Source: Qipengyuania pelagi
GTDB lineage: Bacteria > Pseudomonadota > Alphaproteobacteria > Sphingomonadales > Sphingomonadaceae
Assembly (NCBI RefSeq): GCF_009827295.1
Contig: NZ_WTYD01000001.1
Location: 124,001-188,000 of the forward strand
Direction of reading: 5' to 3'
Length of the DNA: 64,000 nt
Part shown: positions 26,013 through 34,171 of the stretch, piece by piece
Numbering within the stretch: position 1 is the stretch's first letter
Layout of the letters: the number at the start of each line of letters is the position of its first letter
The notes under the pieces: generated by a model
Databases searched by the model: none
The model's input: the letters and a program-made list of their open reading frames with translations, nothing else
What the model was told of the DNA's origin: nothing
Made by a program: the position numbers and the translations under genes

Positions 26013-26018
26013 GGCCGG

Positions 26019-27521
26019 TCAGCAGAAGCGGAAGCGTCGCAGGTCGTCAGCGCCCGCTTCGATCACTCCGTCGAGCCCGACCGGATCGCGCGCGCCATCG
26101 GTCAGGGTCGCAAGCGTTTCGCCATCCTCCGCCGGAATGCAGGCCAGCACACGCTTGCCAGAAGCCGTGCGCGCGACCACCGTGCCCATCCGAACCTCGC
26201 CGCTGCGGGTGTATTGGACGGTATAGGTTTCGAGCGTCACCGGCCCGGTATAGGCCTCGTCGATCGCGGGGATCGGGCCGCGCCGCGCATCGGCTTCGGC
26301 CTGGTAATCGTAGTCCTGCGGAAAGCGCGCGCCGGTCGGTTCGCTCGATAGAATGATCGTGTGGTTATAGGTCGCATAGCCGCCGTTCGCGAACAGCAGG
26401 CCCGTGCCGGGACGCCCACGCAACCGCTCCACCATGCTGACGACCGCGTGGCTCATATAATTGCCGATCGGTCCCCCGCCGAAGGTCAGGCCGCCGAAGA
26501 CGGTGATCGGCCTGTCCAGTGGCCACCCGAGGACGCGCCGCGCCATCTTCGGCACGCAGGGAAAGCAGCTGTAGAGTTCGACATGGTCGAGATCGGCGGC
26601 GGTCACGGCATTGAGGTCGAGCGCCCGTTCGATCGACACCGCGAGGCTGGGCGAGGCGGCGTAGCTGTCGCGCTCGAGGAAATCCGCATCCTCCCGCGCC
26701 GCCGCCCCGTATCCGATATGGATCAGGCGCTGTTCGGCGATGCCGCGCCGCCGCGCTTCGGCGAGGCTCGTGACGAGGAAACCCGCGCCCTGATTGACGC
26801 TCGCATTGGCGACCTGGAATTTGGTGTAGGGAAAGGCAATCGGACGGTTGCGGGATGAAGGCGTGACGACTTCCTCAGCAGAGACGACATCGTCCAGCCA
26901 GGCGTGCGCATTATCCGCTGCGACCGCGCTCATTCCCGCCCACAAGGCCCCGCTTTCCGCCTGCCCTTCGGCCAGCGGCTGCCCCCATGCGGAGCGCGCC
27001 GCGTTCTCGTAAAGCGGATAGACGTCGACTGGCAGGGTGAGGCCGTAACTCTGCGCATAACCTTCCTTCCGGCGGTGCGGCGCATCGCGCAGGGCGTTGG
27101 GTTTTGCGCCGTCCTCGCGCCGTTTCAGCGCGGCGAGCTGGCCCGCCGTGCGCAGCGCCTCGCCACCGACGATCGCGCAGATTGTCGCCTCGCCCGCGCC
27201 GATCCGATTGGCGGCATCGTTCAGCAGACGGGTCGGACCGTCGCCGTTCGGGCCGGGCGTGTGGGTGCGGTGGGCGGGAACGATGCCCAGCGCGGCGCAT
27301 AAAGCATCCTCAACCGGATTGAGCTGGGGCCAGCCGATCTGCGTCACCACGGCAAGGCTGTCGCAATCCATGAGCAACCCGGCGGCGCCATCCCTTTCCG
27401 CCCGCCGCAGTGCTTCGGCCATCAGCCCGACCGGATCGAGCCCGTCTCCGGGCTGGTCAGGGCGGTCGTTCACCTGCCCAACGCCCACGATGACCGGTAT
27501 CCGTTCCGGGTTCAGCTCCAT
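26019..27521 (-). CDS. SCP2-type thiolase-like protein
   Basis: 500-residue protein of the SCP-x/thiolase-like type 1 family, annotated in relatives as acetyl-CoA acetyltransferase. The N-terminus IPVIVGVGQVNDRP, the GGEALRT segment and the ELYSCFPCVPKMARRVLG region match; the last 90 residues form the extra C-terminal domain of thiolase-like proteins. The usual thiolase His-Asp-Ala/Cys-Phe motif is replaced by YSCFP, so full thiolase chemistry is uncertain. ATG 27521 has GGGAG upstream and is divergent from the nitronate monooxygenase gene. Confidence 0.82.
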   Translation of the reverse strand: MELNPERIPVIVGVGQVNDRPDQPGDGLDPVGLMAEALRRAERDGAAGLLMDCDSLAVVTQIGWPQLNPVEDALCAALGIVPAHRTHTPGPNGDGPTRLLNDAANRIGAGEATICAIVGGEALRTAGQLAALKRREDGAKPNALRDAPHRRKEGYAQSYGLTLPVDVYPLYENAARSAWGQPLAEGQAESGALWAGMSAVAADNAHAWLDDVVSAEEVVTPSSRNRPIAFPYTKFQVANASVNQGAGFLVTSLAEARRRGIAEQRLIHIGYGAAAREDADFLERDSYAASPSLAVSIERALDLNAVTAADLDHVELYSCFPCVPKMARRVLGWPLDRPITVFGGLTFGGGPIGNYMSHAVVSMVERLRGRPGTGLLFANGGYATYNHTIILSSEPTGARFPQDYDYQAEADARRGPIPAIDEAYTGPVTLETYTVQYTRSGEVRMGTVVARTASGKRVLACIPAEDGETLATLTDGARDPVGLDGVIEAGADDLRRFRFC

Positions 27522-27595
27522 CCTATTGCTCCCTTGCGTGCTCTCTTCCGCACCGATACCGGTTGCAAAACGAAACACAAAGGAGAGGCCCGCCC

Positions 27596-28573
27596 ATGAA
27601 GACCGCGATCACCGAGATGTTCGGCATCCAGCATCCCATCATCCAGGGCGGGATGCATTATGTCGGCTTTGCCGAGATGGCGGCGGCGGTTTCCAATGCG
27701 GGCGGGCTGGGCATCATCACCGGGCTGACCCAAGGCACGCCCGAAAAGCTCGCCAACGAGATCGCACGCTGCAAGGACATGACCGACAAGCCCTTCGGCG
27801 TGAACCTGACCTTCCTGCCCTCGCTGAATCCGCCCGACTATCCCGGCCTCGTCAAGGCGATCATCGAAGGCGGGGTGAAGGTGGTCGAGACCGCCGGGCG
27901 CAATCCCGAACAGGTCCTGCCGCATCTCAAAGGTGCCGGGATCAAGGTGATCCACAAATGCACCAGCGTGCGCCATTCGCTGAAGGCCCAGTCGATCGGC
28001 TGCGACGCGGTCTCGGTCGACGGGTTCGAATGCGGCGGCCATCCGGGCGAGGACGATATTCCCAACATGATCCTGCTCCCCCGCGCGGCGGACGAGCTGG
28101 AGATCCCCTTCGTCGCGAGCGGGGGGATGGCCGATGCGCGCAGCCTTGTCGCGGCGCTGGCTATGGGCGCCGAGGGGATGAACATGGGCACGCGCTTCAT
28201 CGCGACGAAGGAAGCGCCGGTGCACGACAATGTGAAGCAGGCGATCCTCGCGGCGAGCGAACTCGACACGCGGCTGGTCATGCGGCCCCTTCGCAACACC
28301 GAGCGGGTGATGACCAATGACGCGGTCGAGAAACTGCTCGAGATCGAGAAGGAAAAGGGCGCGGACCTCACTTTCGAGGATATCTACGAACAGGTCGCGG
28401 GCGTCTATCCGCGCATCATGGCGGAAGGAGACATGGATGCGGGCGCCTGGTCCTGCGGTATGGTGGCCGGCCTCATCAGCGACATCCCGACCTGTCAGGA
28501 ACTGATCGACCGGATCATGAGCGAGGCCGAGGCGATTATCCGTCAGCGGCTCGCCGGGTTCCTCGACGCGTAA
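27596..28573 (+). CDS. Nitronate monooxygenase family flavoprotein
   Basis: 325-residue FMN-dependent NMO/2-nitropropane-dioxygenase TIM barrel. It begins FGIQHPIIQGGMHYVG, then has GGLGIITGL, a VHKCTS-like segment (VIHKCTSVRH), GFECGGHPGEDD and ASGGMADARSLVAALAMGA, the FMN phosphate loops. It may detoxify propionate-3-nitronate; some members are enoyl reductases. ATG 27596 follows a strong AAGGAGAGG. It is 11 bases upstream of the aldo/keto reductase, so the two form an operon. Confidence 0.9.
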   Translation: MKTAITEMFGIQHPIIQGGMHYVGFAEMAAAVSNAGGLGIITGLTQGTPEKLANEIARCKDMTDKPFGVNLTFLPSLNPPDYPGLVKAIIEGGVKVVETAGRNPEQVLPHLKGAGIKVIHKCTSVRHSLKAQSIGCDAVSVDGFECGGHPGEDDIPNMILLPRAADELEIPFVASGGMADARSLVAALAMGAEGMNMGTRFIATKEAPVHDNVKQAILAASELDTRLVMRPLRNTERVMTNDAVEKLLEIEKEKGADLTFEDIYEQVAGVYPRIMAEGDMDAGAWSCGMVAGLISDIPTCQELIDRIMSEAEAIIRQRLAGFLDA

Positions 28574-28584
28574 GGGTTTCGATC

Positions 28585-29610
28585 ATGGAATATGGCAATC
28601 TTGGCCGTTCGGGCCTCAAGGTGTCGCGCCTGTGCCTCGGCTGCATGAGCTATGGCGACACCAGCCGCGGCTGGCATGGCGACTGGGTGCTGGACGAAGG
28701 GCAGTCCCGCCCCTTCATCCGCGAGGCTGTCGAGGCGGGGATCAACTTCTTCGATACCGCCAACATGTATTCGATGGGCGCATCGGAAGAGGTGATCGGG
28801 AAATTGCTGCCCGAATTCGCCCATCGCGACGAGATCGTGGTGGCGACCAAGGCCTTTCTCCCGTGGAAGCGGGCACCGAACGCTGGCGGTCTGTCGCGCA
28901 AGGCCCTGTTCCAGGCGGTGGACGACAGCCTCAAGCGGCTCGACATGGACTATGTCGACCTGTTCCAGATCCATCGGTGGGATCCGTCGACCCCGATCGA
29001 GGAGACGATGGAAGCGCTTCACGACATCGTGAAGATGGGCAAGGCGCGCTATCTCGGCGCATCCAGCATGTATGCCTGGCAATTCGCCAAGGCGCAGGAG
29101 ACGGCGCGCGCGAACAATTGGACGCCCTTCGTCTCGATGCAGAACCATGTGAACCTGCTCTATCGCGAGGAGGAGCGCGAGATGATCCCGCTGTGTGAGG
29201 ATCAGGGCGTGGGCCTGATCCCGTGGAGCCCGCTGGCGCGCGGACGTCTGGCGCGGGCCTGGGACGAAAGCACGGTCCGCAGCGAGACCGACGGGTTCGG
29301 CAAGACGCTCTATCGCCAGCACGTCGAGGCCGATCGCGCGGTGATCGAAGCGGTCGGCGCAATCGCGAAGGAGCGCGGGGTGGAGCGGGCCAGCGTGGCG
29401 CTTGCCTGGCAGTTTTCCAAGCCCGCCATGGTCGCGCCCATCATCGGGGCGACCAAGCCCGGCCATATCGCGGCGGCGGTGGCGGCGACCGGGCTTGCCC
29501 TGAGCGAGGAGGAGATCGCGCGGCTCGAAGCGCCCTACCTTCCCAAAAATCCGGTCGGAGTCGAAAGCACGGTGGCGGGCGATCTCGCGCTTACCCTGCG
29601 CGGGGAATAA
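28585..29610 (+). CDS. Aldo/keto reductase
   Basis: 341-residue NADPH-dependent oxidoreductase. Catalytic residues are visible: Asp and Tyr in FFDTANMYSMGASEE, Lys in VVATKAF and His in LFQIHRWD. The C-terminal half has the LIPWSPLARGRLAR loop and the nucleotide-binding IIGATKPGHIAAAV. It resembles the YajO/IolS-like group of AKRs. It is probably co-transcribed with the nitronate monooxygenase gene 11 bases upstream. The substrate is unknown. Confidence 0.9.
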   Translation: MEYGNLGRSGLKVSRLCLGCMSYGDTSRGWHGDWVLDEGQSRPFIREAVEAGINFFDTANMYSMGASEEVIGKLLPEFAHRDEIVVATKAFLPWKRAPNAGGLSRKALFQAVDDSLKRLDMDYVDLFQIHRWDPSTPIEETMEALHDIVKMGKARYLGASSMYAWQFAKAQETARANNWTPFVSMQNHVNLLYREEEREMIPLCEDQGVGLIPWSPLARGRLARAWDESTVRSETDGFGKTLYRQHVEADRAVIEAVGAIAKERGVERASVALAWQFSKPAMVAPIIGATKPGHIAAAVAATGLALSEEEIARLEAPYLPKNPVGVESTVAGDLALTLRGE

Positions 29611-29661
29611 GCACCTATCCGCCAAAAAACACGCGCAAATCGCGCAATCTGCGACAGGCCT

Positions 29662-29700
29662 GTCACATTCGCGATATCCCCGTCACGCAGCGGTCACGCA
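29662..29700 (+). repeat. GTCAC direct repeats before the response regulator gene
   Basis: GTCACGCA occurs at 29682-29689 and 29693-29700, spaced 11 bases start to start as expected for OmpR/PhoB-type dimers on one DNA face. A partial copy (GTCACATT) is at 29662-29669. The set lies 47-85 bases before the ATG of an OmpR-family regulator, so it is a candidate autoregulatory site. Confidence 0.5.
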
Positions 29701-29746
29701 AGCGCGACACAAGGCTCCGGCAAAGGGGGCATTGCGTCGGGGAATC

Positions 29747-30433
29747 ATGCAAATCGTTTCGATCTTTCTGACCGGGGAAGAGGCGGAGACCTTCGCGCCT
29801 TTCGATCATGACGACACCCATGTCGTGTTCGACCGGCTGACCGGGCACGGGCCGCGCCGCATCGCGGAAGGGCAGGTCTGGGCCTTTATCGACTGGGTGC
29901 TCGAGGATATGTCGGGCCTCGAACTGTGCCGCCGCCTGCGCCGCGATCCGCGCATGGCGGATGCGCATATCACCATGGTGCTGGATGGCGAGGACAAGGC
30001 TGCGCATGACGAGGATCGGCGCCGCGCGCTGAAGGCGGGGGCGGACGATTACATGATCGGCCCCGTCGATCGCCACGCCATGCTCGACCGGGTCTTCGCC
30101 CTGCGCTCGCCGCGCCAGCAGCAGCGGGTGGCGCGCGTGATCGAACTGGGGGCGCTGGCGATCGATCTGGGATCGCTCCAGGCGCGCTGGGGCGGCGAGC
30201 GGCTGGCCCTGCGCCCCAACGAGTTTCGCCTGCTGCGGTTCTTCGCAGAAAATCCCGATCGCGTGCTTAGCCGCCAGGATCTGATCGCGGGGCTGGGCAA
30301 GCAGGACCCCCCGATCGACGAGCGCACCGTCGATGTCTGGGTCGGCCGCCTGCGCCGCGCGCTCCAGCAGGCGGGCGCGGGCCAGCCGCTGCGCACGGTG
30401 CGATCGCTGGGCTATGTCTTCGACAGCGAATAA
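29747..30433 (+). CDS. OmpR-family response regulator with atypical receiver
   Basis: 228-residue regulator: receiver about 1-115 and winged helix about 135-225 (LRPNEFRLLRFFAENPDRVLS, VDVWVGRLRRAL, LRTVRSLGYVFD). The phosphoacceptor region FIDWVLEDMSGLELCRRLR is good, but the N-terminal acidic pair is replaced by FLTGEEAE and the conserved Lys-Pro of strand 5 is MIGPVD, so phosphorylation is doubtful. ATG 29747 has GGGGA five bases upstream. No histidine kinase is adjacent. Direct repeats in front suggest autoregulation. Confidence 0.85.
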   Translation: MQIVSIFLTGEEAETFAPFDHDDTHVVFDRLTGHGPRRIAEGQVWAFIDWVLEDMSGLELCRRLRRDPRMADAHITMVLDGEDKAAHDEDRRRALKAGADDYMIGPVDRHAMLDRVFALRSPRQQQRVARVIELGALAIDLGSLQARWGGERLALRPNEFRLLRFFAENPDRVLSRQDLIAGLGKQDPPIDERTVDVWVGRLRRALQQAGAGQPLRTVRSLGYVFDSE

Positions 30434-30451
30434 GGGCTGTCACCAGCGGGC

Positions 30452-31219
30452 TTACGCGGCGTCCCACGCTTCCGTCAGCCTCAGCGCGCCGTCACCATAG
30501 AGATAGTCCGGTTCGAACCGGGCATAGGCTTCGAGCGCGTCCCAATCGGTGGGATAGAGATCGCCGCGCCGGATCTCGCCGACCCCGGCCGCGCGCAGCT
30601 TGCCCACTGCGCGATTGGCATGGATCGCGCTGACCCCGCACATATCGGCGAGGTCCAATTGGGTGAACGGCGTCCTCATCGGTCCGTTGACCGGGCGATC
30701 GATCAATTGCAGCCGCTTGCGCAATTCGGAATAGAGATGCGCGATCCGGCGCGGGGCATCGAGCTGTTCGAGCGTCTGGATCCATTTGCGATGGATGGCG
30801 GCATCGAGCAGCGTGGCGAACCACATCGCCCGCGCGACACCCGGCCGCTCGCGCATCACCGATCGAAGCGCACCGTGGCTCACATACCCGACCTTCACTC
30901 GCCCTACGGTGACGATGTTGTGATCCAGCCGCTTGAGGGCGAACCCGTGCAAGTCGACGAAGTCACCCGGCACGTGAACGCCGACGATATACCGTCGATC
31001 GGTTTTCTCGATTGTTCTGAAGACGAAACCCTCGATCAGAAGGGTGCTGCGTTCGGCGACCTGGCCGCGCTCGATGAGGACGGTCGCATTGCCATGCTCC
31101 TCGACAGATTCAACCAGGGTCTCGATATATCGCAGATCGTCTTCGGAGAGATTGTCGCGCAGGCGGCCGGCGAGGAAATTGCCGGTCAGCGGATACTCCA
31201 TCGTCTCGCAATCCCACAT
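30452..31219 (-). CDS. Crp/Fnr family regulator, paralogue A
   Basis: 255-residue regulator with a cNMP-like beta roll (about 25-140) and winged helix (about 165-235; LDLADMCGVSAIHANRAVGKLR). It has no Cys cluster. It closely matches the gene just upstream: shared HVPGDFVDLH, LDHNI, LDAA-IHR-WI, PRRIAH and the C-terminal FEPDYLYGDG. ATG 31219 was chosen because it aligns with the start of the paralogue; GTG 31222 and ATG 31201 are also in frame. It is one of a tandem duplicated pair; ligand and targets are unknown. Confidence 0.85.
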   Translation of the reverse strand: MWDCETMEYPLTGNFLAGRLRDNLSEDDLRYIETLVESVEEHGNATVLIERGQVAERSTLLIEGFVFRTIEKTDRRYIVGVHVPGDFVDLHGFALKRLDHNIVTVGRVKVGYVSHGALRSVMRERPGVARAMWFATLLDAAIHRKWIQTLEQLDAPRRIAHLYSELRKRLQLIDRPVNGPMRTPFTQLDLADMCGVSAIHANRAVGKLRAAGVGEIRRGDLYPTDWDALEAYARFEPDYLYGDGALRLTEAWDAA

Positions 31220-31326
31220 CACGTTCAGGTCGGCGCGGACGTAAGCGAGCCCGTGGGGCGGGTCTATTGACGGATGTTAGCTTCCTGTTCTTTATTCGTT
31301 TCGCGTTTTTTGCGAAGACCGAGCGC

Positions 31327-32079
31327 TCAGCGGAAGGACAGGTCTCCGTCCCCGTAGAGATAATCGGGTTCGAAATCCGCGAAGGTCTCGAGCGTTTCGC
31401 GCGATGCGATCTCGACGCGCCCGCGCCGGAAATCGGCGATGCCCTCGGCGCGCAGTTTCCCGATCGCGCGGTTCGTATGGATCGCGGTCGCGCCGCACAT
31501 TTCGGCGATATTGTTCTGGGTCAGCGGCGTGTCGAACCCGGTTTCGTCGCCAAGGCCGACCATTTCGAGCCGCCGCCAGATCTCGGCGAAGATATAGGCG
31601 ATGCGGCGCGGCACGGTCAGCTGCTCCAGCTTCATGATCCACTGGCGGTGGAGGGCCGCGTCCAGCAGGGTGGAAAACCACAACAGGCGGCCGAGATGGG
31701 GGTCGTCCGCCATGGCGGCGGTCAGCCGCTCGTGGGGAACCAGCGCGATCTTGGCGGGGCCCACGCAGTCGATATTGTGATCGAGGTGCTTCAGCGCGAA
31801 GCAGTGCAGATCGACGAAGTCTCCCGGCACGTGGAAGCTCACCGCATGGCGCTTGCCGTCGCTTTCGAGCGTTCGCAGCATGAAGCCTTCGACGAGCATG
31901 GTGGAGGTGTTGCAGACATCGCCGCGCGCGATGATGCGGTCGCCATGGTCGCGATCAACCGTTTCGGACACCAATCCTTCGATCCGCGCCTTTTCGCTCT
32001 CGCTCAGGGCGTGCCGGGCGCGGCCCTCGAGGAACCGTCCGGTCAGGGGGAAGCGTTCGATCTCCGTCTGGTCCACCAT
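31327..32079 (-). CDS. Crp/Fnr family regulator, paralogue B
   Basis: 250-residue paralogue of the gene 107 bases downstream. It has the same order: beta roll about 25-140, dimer helix, and winged helix about 165-235 with MCGATAIHTNRAIGKLRAEG. It ends in FEPDYLYGDGDLSFR, the shared C-terminal tail. No iron-sulphur Cys set is present, and residues for cAMP binding are not conserved in an obvious way. The pair is an ancient tandem duplication, since outside the shared blocks the proteins are well diverged. Confidence 0.87.
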   Translation of the reverse strand: MVDQTEIERFPLTGRFLEGRARHALSESEKARIEGLVSETVDRDHGDRIIARGDVCNTSTMLVEGFMLRTLESDGKRHAVSFHVPGDFVDLHCFALKHLDHNIDCVGPAKIALVPHERLTAAMADDPHLGRLLWFSTLLDAALHRQWIMKLEQLTVPRRIAYIFAEIWRRLEMVGLGDETGFDTPLTQNNIAEMCGATAIHTNRAIGKLRAEGIADFRRGRVEIASRETLETFADFEPDYLYGDGDLSFR

Positions 32080-32186
32080 GGCGGTGCGTTAGCGGCGCAT
32101 CGCCAAGCTGCCAACTATTGTTAGTTCGGTGGCCGGGTGAGCGGCGAACCCGTTCGGTTTCTCATGCCCACACGCACACGCCGCGC

Positions 32187-33323
32187 ATGAAGATCGCGGT
32201 TCTCGCCCATATCCGCCACGCCATCGCCGAACCCTTTAAGGGCGGGATGGAGGCGCACTGCCACGCCCTGTGCCGCGGATTGCGGGCGCGAGGCCACGAG
32301 GTGACGCTGTTCGCCGCCGCCGGGTCGGACGATCCCGCTCTCGTGCCGACCGTCGCGCAGCCCTATGAGAGCGTGCTGCCGTTCGAACTCTGGCACGGGA
32401 CGGAGCGGCTGGCGGCCTATCAATTCGAAGGGTTCGCCAGCGCGTTCGATCACCTGCGCGCGGGATCGTTCGACATGGTCCACAACAATTCGCTGTTCGC
32501 TCCGGTCATTGGTTGGTGCGCCGATGCGGGGATACCCTGCGTCACATCCCAGCACGTGCCCCCCTTCGGCGCGATGAGGAACGCGGTTGCGGCCCATATC
32601 GGGCGTCCGGGTGTGGCGGTGACCGTGACCTCGCACCACCAGGTTTCTCTCTGGCCGGAAGCGTGCCGGGACCGGCTGCGCGTGGTGCCGAACGGAGTCG
32701 ATACCGACGCATGGCGTCCGCTAGCCGCTAACCCCGAAGAGACAGTCGGGGAGCACCTGACATGGGTGGGCCGGATCGCGCCGAACAAGGGAACGGCGGA
32801 AGCGGTGCGCGCCGCGCGGCTCGCGAAGGCTGCGCTGCGTGTGTTCGGCCCGATCGAGGATGCCGCGTATTTCGCCCGTGAAGTCGCGCCGCATCTCTGC
32901 GAGCAGATCGTCTATCAAGGCCATCTCGATTCCGCGCGCCTGCAACAGGAAATCCGCACCAGCCGTGCCGCGCTCGTCACGCCGCGTTGGGACGAACCTT
33001 TCGGTCTCGTCGCGGCGGAAGCGCTCGCCAGCGGCACTCCCGTCGTCGGATTCGCGCGCGGGGCTATCCCGGAGGTGGTCGGCGATTGCGGGATACTGGG
33101 GCCCGATGGTGACGTGGCCGCGCTTGCCCGAGCCATTCAGGCTGTCGCGAAGGTCGACCGCTCCCTGTGCCGCGAGCGCGCGCTGGCGCGGTTTTCGATC
33201 CCCCGGATGATCGCCGGGTACGAGTGCTGCTACGCGGCGGCCATCTCGGCTTGCGGCACGGCCGGTTCGCCGCGCGCGATCCGTTCCTCCATCAGCGCCA
33301 AGGCTTTGGAGGCACTCGCATAG
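32187..33323 (+). CDS. Glycosyltransferase family 4
   Basis: 378-residue GT-B enzyme. The N-terminal domain begins MKIAVLAHIRHAIAEPFKGGME (acceptor side). The C-terminal domain has VPNGVDTDAW, WVGRIAPNKG, YQGHLDS and the nucleotide-sugar EX7E motif in WDEPFGLVAAEALASGTPVVGF. ATG 32187 is the start that keeps the first beta strand. The last 30 residues (after YECCYAAA) do not look like a GT4 tail, and the gene runs 94 bases into the convergent GT2 gene, so its true end may have shifted. The sugar and acceptor are unknown. Confidence 0.87.
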   Translation: MKIAVLAHIRHAIAEPFKGGMEAHCHALCRGLRARGHEVTLFAAAGSDDPALVPTVAQPYESVLPFELWHGTERLAAYQFEGFASAFDHLRAGSFDMVHNNSLFAPVIGWCADAGIPCVTSQHVPPFGAMRNAVAAHIGRPGVAVTVTSHHQVSLWPEACRDRLRVVPNGVDTDAWRPLAANPEETVGEHLTWVGRIAPNKGTAEAVRAARLAKAALRVFGPIEDAAYFAREVAPHLCEQIVYQGHLDSARLQQEIRTSRAALVTPRWDEPFGLVAAEALASGTPVVGFARGAIPEVVGDCGILGPDGDVAALARAIQAVAKVDRSLCRERALARFSIPRMIAGYECCYAAAISACGTAGSPRAIRSSISAKALEALA

Positions 33324-34171
33324 GGCGCGTGTTCCTGCTGGCGTGTCAGGGCCAGTTCTGCCGGGCCGGGATCGCGGAGCTTGACGAAGCCGCCTTGTCC
33401 ATCGCGCTTGACGAGGCCCATCAGTTCGAAGGCGCGCAGCCAGTGTTCCATCGTCGGCGCGTTCCATTTCGTTTCGAAATATTGCGCGTTGCGGATCACG
33501 CTGTCGATGTGGTGGACGGGCGGCATGTGGTGGGGGTGATATTGGTGATAGGCCTTCGCGCCGCGCACCCACCACAAGGGCTGACCTTGCGACACGAATG
33601 TCCGCCCGAAATCGGTATCCTCGCCGCCATAGCCGTCATATCCCTCGTCGAACCCGCCGATCTGGGTGAACGCCGCTTTCGTAAGAGCGAAATTGAGCGA
33701 CCAGAAGCAACGATAATCGCCGCATTCGCCGACCATTCCCGCCGGAGGGCCGGCACGCTCCGAATGCTTGACCGCGACGCGTTCGAACCGGGCGTAATCG
33801 ATCCCCGCATCGGTGGCGCCTTTCGGTAGATAGCCGACTTCGCCCATGAACACGCCATCGTTCAATGCGGCGGCGATGGCGTAATCCGCCAGACATTCGG
33901 GATCCGGGATACAATCCACGTCGAGGAAGACGAGCAGCTCGCCCCGCGCCTCGGCAGCGGCGCGATTGCGGGCCTGTGCCAGGGGGATTCCCTTTTCGCC
34001 CATGACGATCTGGCGAATGGGAAAGTCGGTTTCCGGCAGATCGTATTCGCGATCCTGCATGACCGCCACGACCAGTTCCATCGGCTGTCGGCGATTACGG
34101 GCGAGGCCGCTCACGAGATTGGAGAGATGCCGCTCGCGCCCATGGGCGAGCGTGCAAACCGAAGCTGTCAT
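33230..34171 (-). CDS. Glycosyltransferase family 2 (galactosyltransferase-like)
   Basis: 313-residue GT-A enzyme. It starts MTASVCTLAHGRERHLSNLV; the metal-binding DxD is in LLVFLDVDCIPDP, and the GGFDEGYDGYGGEDTDFGRT stretch is the ED-containing acceptor site of the Glyco_transf_7C type. There is no membrane segment. The ATG overlaps the stop of the preceding minus-strand gene by 4 bases, so it is the last gene of a three-gene operon with the sucrose-phosphate-synthase-like fusion. Its 3' end overlaps the convergent GT4 gene by 94 bases. Confidence 0.87.
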   Translation of the reverse strand: MTASVCTLAHGRERHLSNLVSGLARNRRQPMELVVAVMQDREYDLPETDFPIRQIVMGEKGIPLAQARNRAAAEARGELLVFLDVDCIPDPECLADYAIAAALNDGVFMGEVGYLPKGATDAGIDYARFERVAVKHSERAGPPAGMVGECGDYRCFWSLNFALTKAAFTQIGGFDEGYDGYGGEDTDFGRTFVSQGQPLWWVRGAKAYHQYHPHHMPPVHHIDSVIRNAQYFETKWNAPTMEHWLRAFELMGLVKRDGQGGFVKLRDPGPAELALTRQQEHAPYASASKALALMEERIARGEPAVPQAEMAAA

